DNA of 64,000 bases from Chitinophaga pinensis (GTDB lineage Bacteria > Bacteroidota > Bacteroidia > Chitinophagales > Chitinophagaceae). Location: NCBI GenBank assembly GCA_945862385.1, contig CAMAXV010000001.1, positions 1 to 64,000 of the forward strand, read 5' to 3'. The translations under genes were made by a program, and so were the position numbers. Below, in pieces: positions 7,239 through 15,472 of this stretch; position 1 is the stretch's first letter; every line of letters starts with the position of its first letter. A model generated the notes under the pieces. The model made no database searches. It was not told the DNA's origin and saw only the letters and a list, made by a program, of their open reading frames with translations.

Positions 7239-8135
7239 ATGAAAATCAAATTCACTTCGCTGGTGTTGCTCACAAGCGTATGCCTGTTATGCACCCTGAC
7301 TATTCACGCACAAAACACCAATGGAAAAAGCAGAATAATTGTAATCGGAGCTCATCCTGATGATTGCGACAGCGATGCGGGTGGTACTGCCACACTCCTG
7401 GCAGCTATGGGTCATGCCGTCAAATTTGTGGCAGTCACCAATGGTGATGCCGGCCATCACCTGATTCAGGGAAAACAATTGGCTGAGCGCCGTTACAAGG
7501 AAACCCAGGAAGTGGCCCGCCGGCTGGGTGTTACCTATGATGTGCTCGACAATCACGATGGCATGTTGCTGCCCAACCTTGAAGTAAGGCTGCAGATCAT
7601 ACGCAAAATCCGCGAATGGAATGCAGATGTAGTCATCGCTCCCAGGCCCAATGATTATCACCCCGATCACCGCTATACAGGCGTGCTGGTGCAGGATGCA
7701 GCCTACATGGTGGCAGTACCCAATATCGCCTATGATGTTCCGGCATTGAGAAAAAATCCGATTTTCCTTTACACGGCCGACCATTTTCAACGTCCCAATC
7801 CTTTCCGTCCTGATATTGCCATAGACATCAGCAGCGTCTTCGAAAAAAAGATATCTGCACTCGATGCGCACGAATCACAATTTTATGAGTGGATGCCCTG
7901 GATTGGCCATTATGAGCAGGAAGTACCTGCAGGCAAGGAAGCCCGGTTCAAGTGGCTCGTAAGTCGCTACTCCTCACCGATGAAAGCGGACGTACGGGCG
8001 GCATTGGAAAAATGGTATGGGAAAGACAAAGCTGAAAAAGCCAGCTTCGCAGAAGCATTTGAAATCTGTGAATACGGCACCCAGCCTTCCGAAACCCAGA
8101 TCAGGCAATTGTTTCCCATGCTCCAAAAAAACTGA
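7239..8135 (+). CDS. Exported PIG-L family (LmbE-like) deacetylase
   Basis: A 298-residue protein with an N-terminal signal peptide ending near HAQN. The zinc motif AHPDD is at residues 38-42 and the second metal/catalytic motif HPDHR at 141-145, as in LmbE/PIG-L N-acetylglucosaminyl deacetylases. The probable role is removal of acyl groups from an amino-sugar conjugate outside the cytoplasm. It is followed after two bases by a CBM9-like secreted protein, which indicates an operon and suggests a carbohydrate substrate. The exact substrate cannot be read from sequence. Confidence 0.9.
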   Translation: MKIKFTSLVLLTSVCLLCTLTIHAQNTNGKSRIIVIGAHPDDCDSDAGGTATLLAAMGHAVKFVAVTNGDAGHHLIQGKQLAERRYKETQEVARRLGVTYDVLDNHDGMLLPNLEVRLQIIRKIREWNADVVIAPRPNDYHPDHRYTGVLVQDAAYMVAVPNIAYDVPALRKNPIFLYTADHFQRPNPFRPDIAIDISSVFEKKISALDAHESQFYEWMPWIGHYEQEVPAGKEARFKWLVSRYSSPMKADVRAALEKWYGKDKAEKASFAEAFEICEYGTQPSETQIRQLFPMLQKN

Positions 8136-8137
8136 TC

Positions 8138-8842
8138 ATGCACAATAGATTTCAACGGATCACCCTGATGCTCATCTATATTATCACGCTCAATATTACC
8201 CGGGCAGAAGACAGTACAATCCTGCACATCAGGAAGTCAAACGACTTTGAAGTAAACGGAAAGGGAACGGCAAAAGAATGGAGCAATACAGAATGGTTTA
8301 CGCTCACCAAGCGAAAAGGCAATGTTTCCTATCAGACCAAATGTAAAATGCTCTACTCCGAAACAGGTGTGTATTGCCTGTTCGACAGTGAAGATAACCG
8401 CATCACGGCTACCATGAAAAATGACTTCGATGACATCTACAATGAAGATGTGGTGGAGGTTTTCTTTTGGACCGATGAGAGTTCACCGATTTATTTTGAG
8501 TATGAACTTTCTCCCAACAATGTGGAACTGCCCATCCTCGTACCCAACTACGATGGTAAATTCTTCGGCTGGAGACCCTGGCATTATGAAGGCGATAAAA
8601 AAACCCGGAGAGGTGCCCATATCCGTAAAAAAGGGGAACAGGTGCTGGGCTGGACGGCCGAATTCTTTATTCCATTCAAACTACTGAATCCCCTGCAAAA
8701 TGTACCTGCCATTGGGGGTACCCGCTGGAGGGCGAACTTTTACCGTATCGATTATGACAACGGCAGTGCACAATGGTCTTGGAGGCCCACCCGTAAGAAT
8801 TTTCACGACTATAAAAGTTTCGGGACAATCGTCTTTGACTGA
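8138..8842 (+). CDS. Secreted carbohydrate-binding-module-9-like protein
   Basis: A 234-residue protein with an N-terminal hydrophobic export signal (MLIYIITLNITRA). The segment from FEVNGKGTAKEWSNTEWF, followed later by NEDVVEVFFWTDE and FEYELSPNN, matches the CBM9-like/DOMON beta-sandwich family of Bacteroidota (D-G-x-x-x-x-x-W start, V-E-v-f central strand). It probably binds sugars and lacks catalytic residues I can recognise. It begins two bases after the PIG-L gene, so the two are co-transcribed and possibly act on the same glycan. Confidence 0.75.
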   Translation: MHNRFQRITLMLIYIITLNITRAEDSTILHIRKSNDFEVNGKGTAKEWSNTEWFTLTKRKGNVSYQTKCKMLYSETGVYCLFDSEDNRITATMKNDFDDIYNEDVVEVFFWTDESSPIYFEYELSPNNVELPILVPNYDGKFFGWRPWHYEGDKKTRRGAHIRKKGEQVLGWTAEFFIPFKLLNPLQNVPAIGGTRWRANFYRIDYDNGSAQWSWRPTRKNFHDYKSFGTIVFD

Positions 8843-8847
8843 AAAGA

Positions 8848-8865
8848 ATTCAGGGATACCTGAAT
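8848..8865 (+). terminator. Hairpin after the PIG-L/CBM9 operon
   Basis: ATTCAGG / CCTGAAT form a perfect seven-base stem around a four-base loop, five bases after the CBM9 stop codon. The following sequence is only moderately T-rich (CATTATTT), so it may be a weak intrinsic terminator or a 3'-stabilising hairpin. Confidence 0.5.
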
Positions 8866-8899
8866 CATTATTTCCTGCATAGATTTTAAAGCCTGCTTC

Positions 8900-8946
8900 A
8901 CTGATTATACTTAACATTTGCAAGGCTTATGCTAAGTATAATCAGT
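8900..8946. promoter_or_regulatory. 14-bp perfect inverted repeat upstream of the glucarate dehydratase-like gene
   Basis: ACTGATTATACTTA (8900-8913) and TAAGTATAATCAGT (8933-8946) are exact reverse complements separated by 19 bases. The site is about 100 bp upstream of the start at 9044 with no gene between. Its length and perfection suggest an operator for a sugar-acid-responsive regulator, or a stable hairpin in the leader. No regulator gene is adjacent. Confidence 0.5.
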
Positions 8947-9043
8947 AGTTCTGTATAAATATTCAGGATTATTGATTAAGAATAATTCTTTGAGATCAAA
9001 TAGCCTTTATATTGCCAAACATTTTACGCTTCAACAGATTGTC

Positions 9044-10348
9044 ATGCTATCAAAAAAAGGTCCTCGTATCAGAGAGATATACATCACCCCCATTGCAGTG
9101 ACTGATCCGCCATTGCTGAATGCAGCCGGACTTCATGCCCCCTACGCGCTAAGAACTGTTCTTGAACTTGTTACGGAAGATGGCATTTCAGGCATCAGTG
9201 AAATACCCGGCAATGCCGATGTGGATGCAGCCCTCGAATCCTCGAGAGACCTGCTGATGGGGCAGGATGTTTTTCAACTTAATACGATCAGAAGATTACT
9301 CATAGAAAGATTCGGAACAGACAGCTCCGCAGACCGTGGTCTGGCTCCCTGGGATCAGCGGAAACTGGTTCACATCTTCAGTGCTGTGGAAGTGGCGTGC
9401 ATGGATATCATCGGTAAGGTTACCCATAAACCCATCGTTGACCTGCTTGGAGGTAAGATGCGCGATGCCGTTCCCTTTTCTGCTTACCTTTTCTACAAAT
9501 ATGCAGGAGCAGGGGGTGAACTGGGTTTTGGCAAAGACGAACAGGCAACAGGCTGGGCAGCAGCGAGGCAGGAAAGTGCCCTGGACCCTGAAGGCATTGT
9601 GGCACAGGCGAAAGCGATGTGCGAGTCATTCGGATTTCAAAGCATCAAACTGAAGGGTGGTGTATTTGAACCGCGACAAGAAGTGGATGCCATCATTGCA
9701 CTGCACAAGGCATTTGGTGCGGACGTTCCACTGCGGATTGATCCCAATGCATTGTGGACTGTTGATACAGCTATTCTGTATGGCAAGGAGATGGAACCCT
9801 ATCTCGAATACCTGGAAGACCCTGTGAGGGGGCAGGAGAATATGGCAATCGTAAGAAAAGCCCTCAAAACACCACTGGCCACCAATATGTGTACCACATC
9901 ATTTGATGAAATCCCGTCCAGTATTACATTGGGCTCTGAAGACATCATCCTCAGCGACCATCATTTCTGGGGCGGTCTCCGTGCATCCATGACCCTGGCT
10001 GGGATCTGCAGTACCTTTAAAAGGGGATTGTCCATGCATTCCAACAGCCATCTTGGCATTTCCCTGGCAGCCATGGTTCACCTGGGGGCGGCACTGCCTT
10101 CGATGGATTATGCACTGGACACACACTATCCCTGGCAGTCTGATGAAATCATCACCCAAGGCAGATTCAGATTTGAAGATGGCGCAGTCCAGGTTCCCTC
10201 TGAACCGGGATTGGGGGTTGAGCTGGACAGGCAGGCACTGAAAAAACTGCATGAGAACTACCTGGCATGCGGACTGAAAAAACGTGATGATGAAATTGAA
10301 ATGCAGAAGGTCATACCTGGCTGGAAGTTTAAATCTGTTCGCTGGTAA
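9044..10348 (+). CDS. Glucarate dehydratase-like enolase-superfamily enzyme
   Basis: A 434-residue member of the mandelate racemase/enolase superfamily, close in length and motifs to D-glucarate dehydratase (GudD). It shows KLKGG with Lys202 and Lys204 (general base), metal ligands RIDPN (D233), LEDP (E258) and TNMC (N281), and the His-Asp dyad in LSDHHFWGG (D305) and SNSHLGIS (H336). GudD carries the same SNSHLGIS segment. Expected reaction: dehydration of D-glucarate or a related aldarate to 5-keto-4-deoxyglucarate. The ATG at 9044 is preferred because the family's start P-R-I-x-E follows at once; the longer frame adds 24 unrelated residues. No downstream aldolase or dehydratase is nearby. 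Confidence 0.85.
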   Translation: MLSKKGPRIREIYITPIAVTDPPLLNAAGLHAPYALRTVLELVTEDGISGISEIPGNADVDAALESSRDLLMGQDVFQLNTIRRLLIERFGTDSSADRGLAPWDQRKLVHIFSAVEVACMDIIGKVTHKPIVDLLGGKMRDAVPFSAYLFYKYAGAGGELGFGKDEQATGWAAARQESALDPEGIVAQAKAMCESFGFQSIKLKGGVFEPRQEVDAIIALHKAFGADVPLRIDPNALWTVDTAILYGKEMEPYLEYLEDPVRGQENMAIVRKALKTPLATNMCTTSFDEIPSSITLGSEDIILSDHHFWGGLRASMTLAGICSTFKRGLSMHSNSHLGISLAAMVHLGAALPSMDYALDTHYPWQSDEIITQGRFRFEDGAVQVPSEPGLGVELDRQALKKLHENYLACGLKKRDDEIEMQKVIPGWKFKSVRW

Positions 10349-10407
10349 TAAACCTTGTGTTTCAAATCCCAAAGACAGCTTGCTGCAATGTCTGCGATGC
10401 CCATAGA

Positions 10408-12450
10408 CTATTCTCCCGGGTGATAGACCCTTTTGGCAGTTGCCAGAACCTTGACCTTGTCAAGCGTCATGGGTTTTGTTTGCTGGTTCAGGAACAAGGG
10501 CACCTGGTCATCAAAATGCGGACTCCCAGGCTTGGATGAAGCGCCATACGTATTTACAGTTTCTATGACAGGCAGTCCGTTTTTCGGAAAGCGAACCATC
10601 GCCACATAGGCATCGCCACCTGTTATTTTTCTTGTTAGGTCTTTCTGTGCTACACTCCATTCCGGAGCCAGCAGATCAGGCAAACCGGGAGCTGGCAATG
10701 ATTTTTCTCCCCGTACAAGCTTCTGCATATCTCCAAGTCTGAGATCTGTGCTGCCGTAATTTTTGATCATGGTTTGTTTCACCTTTTCCAATACCTGTTC
10801 ACATTCCTTCCTTGTCAGCGTCTGCGGGTCTTTGCCTCGGTAAGCAGCACTTACAATTTCATAAACCATCAAAAAAGCTCCCGCTCCCTTGCTGTCAGCA
10901 TCACCCCTTTTGTCCCAACCCTGCAGGTTACGCAAGAGTGTATCAAAAGCTGGATAATCTGCCGGCTTCATGAGAAACAAAGTATCAACTCCGTAGAGAT
11001 AGTGCAGTTGTGCCGGTAACTGCCTGTCAAATTTGATTTTATAGAAAGTCTTGAAATCAATTTTCCCTTCAGGCATAAGCTCCTGAAAACGCATGCTTCT
11101 GTTATTCTGGTTGCTATCCCAGCTATCCTGAGGAGGAAAACTTCCTTGTTTCAGGTTGTAAGCCGGAGAGGTTGCAGAAAAGGATGAATGATTGGTATTG
11201 TAGAGGTATCCACTACCCGGATTAACATATTGCGGTAACTCTTTAATACCCCTGAAGCTTGTCCAGAGTGTGGCTGAAGTATTGCCCTGAACAGTTTTCC
11301 GCCAGTTGTACTCCGGGGATGGATTACGCACCGGCATCAGCGCATTGTTGATGTAAAAGATGGTATCGTAACGGTCAGCATACATGATGTTGAACATGGA
11401 TAAGCCCTGCATACTGATGGCCTCGTAAAACTGGGTAAAGTTCTTCGCCCTGTTCATTTTATACCACTGCTCCAGGGCCCTGATTTCCATATTGGCCCCT
11501 AAGCGGATGGCAAATACACCCTGATCATTTTTCATGGTGGCCCCGTATTTACTCCAGAAGAGATCCCTGCTAACCGGTATGGGAACACCCTTAATCTGCA
11601 ACCTGACCTTCTTTTTTTCCAACTCCACCCATGCGCCGTCAAACAAATACTGGTCGTTATTTTTGGGGTTCATCTGCAACTGAAAAACATCCACACGATC
11701 ACAGTAGTTCACAGTATGCGCCCAGCCCAGGTGTTCATTCACACCATGCAGGATACACGGACCACCCGCAAGGAGTCCGCCTAAAGCATTCCAGCCTTCC
11801 TCACTACTCACATGGGCTTCATAGAAGGCTTCCGGGCCTTCATTGGGCTGATGGGCATTAATAGCCAGAAATGCCTCTCCTGATGTTGTTTTAGAAGGAT
11901 GGATGGCAATCGCATTGGAGCCTTTTTTATCGTAATCAATAACCGGACTAACTTTATTTCCATAGATGGCAGCCAGTGCCCTGTCGCCACCATTGAAGAC
12001 TGTCAGGGCCAGCACGGAAGAGGCAATATATTCCTTCAGGGTCAATGGGAAGAGGTCTTTGTGCAATACTTCCTCCGGATGTTTGGCAGCGTAATCGTTG
12101 AGACCCTGTACATAGCCGGTTATAAGCCTGATAAATTCAGGCGAAAGGGTATGCCATTTTTCCTCGGTGATTTCCCGGCATCGGAACAGTGCGAAGGCGT
12201 AGTCTCCCGCCACGCCATCCATACCATAAACCCTGCCCATCAAGGCTTTGGCAGGCAGAGCAACCCTTTGCAGGCTGTTGAAATCATCTTCTGCATGTGC
12301 CCAAGCTAATCCGTAAGACACTTCAGGATCTGTCTTGGCAAAAATATGCGGAACCCCAAAGCTGTCTCGTGCAATGGTTACAGCAGCAGGATTGATTTGT
12401 GCGGATAGAAAAGCCGGAAGTGGGAGCAGGATAATCAGAATCAGCCTCAT
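10408..12450 (-). CDS. Penicillin acylase family (Ntn-hydrolase) exported amidohydrolase
   Basis: A 680-residue precursor with a signal peptide (ends near FLSAQ). ARDSFGVPHIFA and YGLAWAHAEDD near the N-terminus are typical of the alpha chain of penicillin/acyl-homoserine-lactone acylases. GSNAIAIHPSKT contains Ser178, the expected N-terminal nucleophile exposed when the beta chain is cut; NAHQP follows as in the family. The substrate could be an N-acyl amide, beta-lactam or acyl-homoserine lactone. The ATG at 12448-12450 is chosen because it starts the signal peptide. It converges with the glucarate dehydratase-like gene. Confidence 0.9.
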   Translation of the reverse strand: MRLILIILLPLPAFLSAQINPAAVTIARDSFGVPHIFAKTDPEVSYGLAWAHAEDDFNSLQRVALPAKALMGRVYGMDGVAGDYAFALFRCREITEEKWHTLSPEFIRLITGYVQGLNDYAAKHPEEVLHKDLFPLTLKEYIASSVLALTVFNGGDRALAAIYGNKVSPVIDYDKKGSNAIAIHPSKTTSGEAFLAINAHQPNEGPEAFYEAHVSSEEGWNALGGLLAGGPCILHGVNEHLGWAHTVNYCDRVDVFQLQMNPKNNDQYLFDGAWVELEKKKVRLQIKGVPIPVSRDLFWSKYGATMKNDQGVFAIRLGANMEIRALEQWYKMNRAKNFTQFYEAISMQGLSMFNIMYADRYDTIFYINNALMPVRNPSPEYNWRKTVQGNTSATLWTSFRGIKELPQYVNPGSGYLYNTNHSSFSATSPAYNLKQGSFPPQDSWDSNQNNRSMRFQELMPEGKIDFKTFYKIKFDRQLPAQLHYLYGVDTLFLMKPADYPAFDTLLRNLQGWDKRGDADSKGAGAFLMVYEIVSAAYRGKDPQTLTRKECEQVLEKVKQTMIKNYGSTDLRLGDMQKLVRGEKSLPAPGLPDLLAPEWSVAQKDLTRKITGGDAYVAMVRFPKNGLPVIETVNTYGASSKPGSPHFDDQVPLFLNQQTKPMTLDKVKVLATAKRVYHPGE

Positions 12451-12487
12451 GCGAAAAATTTCATTAAAATTAAGGTAATAAACTACC

Positions 12488-12570
12488 AACGTCTTGTGAT
12501 ATTGAAAAACATATAATTCCCCTCCTGGCCAGGAGGGGAATGAGTAAAATGCTTAACAGCACAACTCGTT
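12488..12570. repeat. Minimal copy of the MITE-like repeat
   Basis: This holds the central palindrome TTCCCCTCCTGGCCAGGAGG plus GGAA (12517-12540). It is flanked by a left box AACGTCTTGTGATATT (12488-12503) and an inverted right box CTTAACAGCACAACTCG (from about 12552). The boxes match those of the full copy at 4942-5174 (AACGTGTTGTGCTATT), but the 140-bp interior is missing, so this looks like a one-palindrome relative. It lies between two minus-strand genes and could act as a terminator for the Gfo/Idh/MocA gene. Confidence 0.7.
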
Positions 12571-12631
12571 AAAATCCAATTTAACAATATAGTGATTTTT
12601 TGCGACTTTAACAAATCTATTCAGCTGATTA

Positions 12632-13609
12632 TTAGCCATTTACGGCCTGCTCCATCACCTGAAGACTGACCATCGCTTCTTCCAGTGAACAGGGATTGTC
12701 AGCTTTGCCGAGGAAATAGTCAACTACACGCGTGATCATCGGTTGCTGGATATGCTGGGGATGCTGGAAGGAAAGCAAGTCTGCACCCGCATCCGTAACC
12801 ACACGTACTTCATTGCCGAAGAAAGGAAACTGGATGTACCCATTTTCTCCGATAAGCTGACAACTATCCTCACGCAGGATAGCCGGCATACTGAAATTCC
12901 AGCTCCCCTGAAATTGAATATCTCCTGGAAGCTGAAACTGACAGACAACCGCATCTTCTGCGGGGTATAAGCCAGCCTGATTGGCAGATAAACCTGCTGA
13001 AAGCATAGGCATTCCAAAAATATACTGGATGATATCAAGCTGATGCGGTGCGAGGTCGTAAAAGTAGCCACCACCGGCAAATTCCGGTTGCACCCGCCAG
13101 TTGCTGGCATGCTGCGCTGCATTAACGTGATCATCAGGTTTAAACATGGCCAGTTTGATAAGCTTAATCCTGCCAACCCGGTTACTCCTGACCATTTCAG
13201 CAATTTCATTGAACATGGGCAAAGCCCTGCGGTAGTGCGCAACCACAACTTTTCCACCCAACCGGTTACAGGCTTCTGCCATGCGCCCCACCGAGGCTAC
13301 GTTCAGCGAAACAGGTTTTTCAACATACACCATTTTACCATTTTCAAGTGCAGCAAGTGTATACTCCTCGTGAAATTTCGGAGGCGTAGCAATATAAACG
13401 GCATTGATTTCAGGATCATTAATCAAAGCTGCAGCATCATTGTACCAAACCGGAACCTGATGCCGTTTTGCATAATCTTCAGCCAATGCGGCATCCCTGC
13501 GCATTACGGCATGCAGACGTGAACCCGGAACCTTGTTGAATGCTGGTCCGCTTTTCATTTCCGTAACATTACCACATCCGATGATGCCCCAGGTGATTGT
13601 CTTTTCCAT
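12632..13609 (-). CDS. Gfo/Idh/MocA family NAD(P)-dependent oxidoreductase
   Basis: A 325-residue cytoplasmic enzyme. WGIIGCGNVTE at residues 7-17 is the Rossmann dinucleotide loop, and VYVEKPVSLN contains the EKP motif whose Lys is catalytic in the family. The C-terminal half is the substrate-binding alpha/beta domain, with DLAPHQLD supplying the conserved His. Members oxidise or reduce sugars and cyclitols; the exact substrate is not evident. It is divergently transcribed from the WYL regulator, which starts 151 bp away and may control it. Confidence 0.92.
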   Translation of the reverse strand: MEKTITWGIIGCGNVTEMKSGPAFNKVPGSRLHAVMRRDAALAEDYAKRHQVPVWYNDAAALINDPEINAVYIATPPKFHEEYTLAALENGKMVYVEKPVSLNVASVGRMAEACNRLGGKVVVAHYRRALPMFNEIAEMVRSNRVGRIKLIKLAMFKPDDHVNAAQHASNWRVQPEFAGGGYFYDLAPHQLDIIQYIFGMPMLSAGLSANQAGLYPAEDAVVCQFQLPGDIQFQGSWNFSMPAILREDSCQLIGENGYIQFPFFGNEVRVVTDAGADLLSFQHPQHIQQPMITRVVDYFLGKADNPCSLEEAMVSLQVMEQAVNG

Positions 13610-13613
13610 AGCC

Positions 13614-13643
13614 TAAATTTACGCAATTCAAGATTCTTCAAAA
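13614..13643 (-). promoter_or_regulatory. Candidate Bacteroidota promoter for the Gfo/Idh/MocA gene
   Basis: On the minus strand TTTTG (13639-13643) is followed 17 bases later by TAAATTTA (13614-13621), one mismatch from the -7 consensus TAnnTTTG. The start codon is five bases further on, implying a very short or absent leader. Confidence 0.4.
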
Positions 13644-13743
13644 GCATTCTTTACTGATTTGTAATGTGAGCATAATTGAATCCACTACCCCTGGCCAGGC
13701 CTGTCCACTGTGGCGGAACGGGAGTTTTAGCAGGAGATTATTG

Positions 13744-13751
13744 TAACTTTG
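13744..13751 (+). promoter_or_regulatory. Candidate -7 promoter element for the WYL gene
   Basis: TAACTTTG matches the Bacteroidota -7 consensus TAnnTTTG exactly, and TTTT lies about 19 bases upstream in the -33 region. The ATG at 13761 is only nine bases downstream, so the leader would be a few bases. This supports the ATG over the TTG within the promoter element. Confidence 0.5.
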
Positions 13752-13760
13752 AAACAGACT

Positions 13761-14768
13761 ATGCCAAAAAACAAATCTGCTGCAATTCGGTTCAGGATTA
13801 TTGACCAGTGTATCAACAACAAAAGACACCGGTTTCCATCACTTGAATTCATGGCAGATCGATGCAGTGAGTTGCTCCATACTGATGTATCCACATCATC
13901 CATTGAAAAAGACATAGCAATCATGAAAAAGCCTGAACCAGTGGGTTTCAGTGCACCCATCGCCTATTCCAAAACTGAAAAAGGTTACTATTATACTGAA
14001 GCAGGGTTTTCTATTTCTGAGCTGAGCCTGGCTGAAGAGGAATGGAACGCACTTCGATTTTCAGCCCAGTTGCTTTTCCAATACCGCGAGGTTCCAATTT
14101 TCTCTGATTTCAGAAATGCCATCGAGAGGATCAATACCCGTTTCGCACTTGGATTGGATACTGATGAACCTGAGGTAAACAGGTTTGTACAGTTTGAGAC
14201 ATCCAATGCTTCAAACGGACAATTGTGGATCGACCTGATCTTTTCAGCAATCCGCACCAGGCGGGCATTGGTGTTCAAATATGAGAATATCTACAAGAAA
14301 AAAATCAGTGCATACCAGCTTGACCCTTACCTACTCCGTGAACACCGCAACCGCTGGTACATGATTGGGTGGAGCGAGGAGAGGCAGGACTACCTTACGT
14401 TTGCACTCGACAGGATTATTGAATTAAACGTCACTGATAACCCCCAAAAACTAAAAAAGGATTTTCATTCGGGCGAATTTTTTCAACATGCAACAGGTAT
14501 TATGGAAGGCACCGGTAAGCCCGTTAAAGTGGAGCTGGTGGTAAAAGGACCTGCAGCCAAACTGCTACAGCTGGAACCTTTGCATCAATCGCAGGTACTG
14601 ATGAGCCAGAAAGGTGATGTAATCAAACTGAGCCTGAATGTTCTTGTGAATGAGGAATTCATGTTGCGTTTACTCGGATTAGGTCCGGCATGTAAAGTCA
14701 TCAAACCCGCATCACTGCAGGCTTCCATCAAATCCATGATAAACGGGATGCTCGAAAATTACAAATAA
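13761..14768 (+). CDS. WYL-domain transcriptional regulator
   Basis: A 335-residue protein. The N-terminal 60 residues (IRFRIIDQCINNKRHRFPSL onwards) form a winged helix-turn-helix, and the middle and C-terminal part (HRNRWYMIGW and following) is a WYL domain, a ligand-sensing fold often tied to nucleic-acid fragments or cyclic nucleotides. The W-Y-M variant is common in Bacteroidota. It diverges from the Gfo/Idh/MocA gene and is a paralogue of the WYL protein at 51674-52681. Its target is unknown; autoregulation and control of the divergent oxidoreductase are the simplest guesses. Confidence 0.88.
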   Translation: MPKNKSAAIRFRIIDQCINNKRHRFPSLEFMADRCSELLHTDVSTSSIEKDIAIMKKPEPVGFSAPIAYSKTEKGYYYTEAGFSISELSLAEEEWNALRFSAQLLFQYREVPIFSDFRNAIERINTRFALGLDTDEPEVNRFVQFETSNASNGQLWIDLIFSAIRTRRALVFKYENIYKKKISAYQLDPYLLREHRNRWYMIGWSEERQDYLTFALDRIIELNVTDNPQKLKKDFHSGEFFQHATGIMEGTGKPVKVELVVKGPAAKLLQLEPLHQSQVLMSQKGDVIKLSLNVLVNEEFMLRLLGLGPACKVIKPASLQASIKSMINGMLENYK

Positions 14769-14779
14769 AAGGTTGGCTG

Positions 14780-15115
14780 TCAGGCAACTGAAAGTTTAAC
14801 ATGGATACGCTGCGCAGGGTGCACAGCAAAATTATAAGGCCTGATCTGCAGGGAATCCAGCTTAATATCCTGATCAGCATACATAAGCGCAATCCTTTCA
14901 AGCAGGTTTATGGGCACAAATGATTTTCCTGAAGTATCTAGCGGGGAAATAGCCGTGAACACCTTATCTCCTCCCTTCAATACAAAAGAAAGGTAAGGTT
15001 TGTTGAGCTGGTTTATTGGCCGCTCCGCCCAAGCTTTCACCACTTTAAGGTCCCTGAAAGAAAAGGCCTTTTCCATCAGAAATTCAGGTCTGCTGCCATT
15101 GATCATTACTTTCAT
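14780..15115 (-). CDS. Hypothetical protein, 111 residues
   Basis: I do not recognise this family. It has no signal peptide or membrane segment. It begins MKVMINGSRPEFLMEKAF and has a mixed alpha/beta composition with a conserved-looking middle (LNKPYLSFVLKGGDKVFTAI). Codon use fits the neighbours and it does not overlap other genes, so it is probably real. It converges with the WYL gene (11-bp gap) and diverges from the 64-residue gene at 15231. Confidence 0.6.
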   Translation of the reverse strand: MKVMINGSRPEFLMEKAFSFRDLKVVKAWAERPINQLNKPYLSFVLKGGDKVFTAISPLDTSGKSFVPINLLERIALMYADQDIKLDSLQIRPYNFAVHPAQRIHVKLSVA

Positions 15116-15157
15116 GATTATCTATTTCAGCAAACCTAAAAGGCCAGGGCAGAAGGT

Positions 15158-15200
15158 ATTGGAGGACTGAAATATTTTTTACTCCTCCAATAGATGGAGG
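15158..15200 (+). promoter_or_regulatory. Two mutually exclusive hairpins between divergent small genes
   Basis: ATTGGAGGA (15158-15166) pairs with TCCTCCAAT (15183-15191); the latter overlaps CCTCCA, which can instead pair with TGGAGG (15184-15200). Only one structure can form at a time. The site is 31 bp upstream of the 64-residue gene, so it could be a leader switch, or one hairpin may just be a terminator-like structure without function. Confidence 0.35.
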
Positions 15201-15230
15201 TGCTGAAAGTTAGTTTCGGAAAAAATAAAT

Positions 15231-15425
15231 ATGAAGAAATATCTCACAGCATTGATTGCCATGGACAACAAGGAAGGGAAACTTGCAAAATTTGCCGGGC
15301 CAGTAATTGAAGCAGAATCTTTTGAAGCAGCACAAACATGGTGTAACCTGCATGCCCGCTACCTGATTGTTGAACAGGAAATCAGCGTCATCAAAACCTG
15401 GGAACAACTGGCATCAGCCAACTAG
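15231..15425 (+). CDS. Hypothetical small protein, 64 residues
   Basis: It starts MKKYLTALIAMDNKEGKLAK and contains AESFEAAQTWCNLHARYLIV. Small soluble proteins with this alpha/beta pattern and a tryptophan-cysteine segment occur in Bacteroidota and phages, but I cannot name the family. Good codon use and isolated position support it. TAGTTTCG about 17 bases upstream resembles a -7 element with one mismatch. It converges with the large cytochrome gene. Confidence 0.6.
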   Translation: MKKYLTALIAMDNKEGKLAKFAGPVIEAESFEAAQTWCNLHARYLIVEQEISVIKTWEQLASAN

Positions 15426-15472
15426 CCGAAAGACTCAGTTGAATGGTAAGCCATCAGCCGGTTTACGTGTAG

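Noticed and set aside
12736-13522. Long frames on both strands overlapping the Gfo/Idh/MocA gene
   Set aside because: Both lack homology and lie fully inside a clear oxidoreductase gene.
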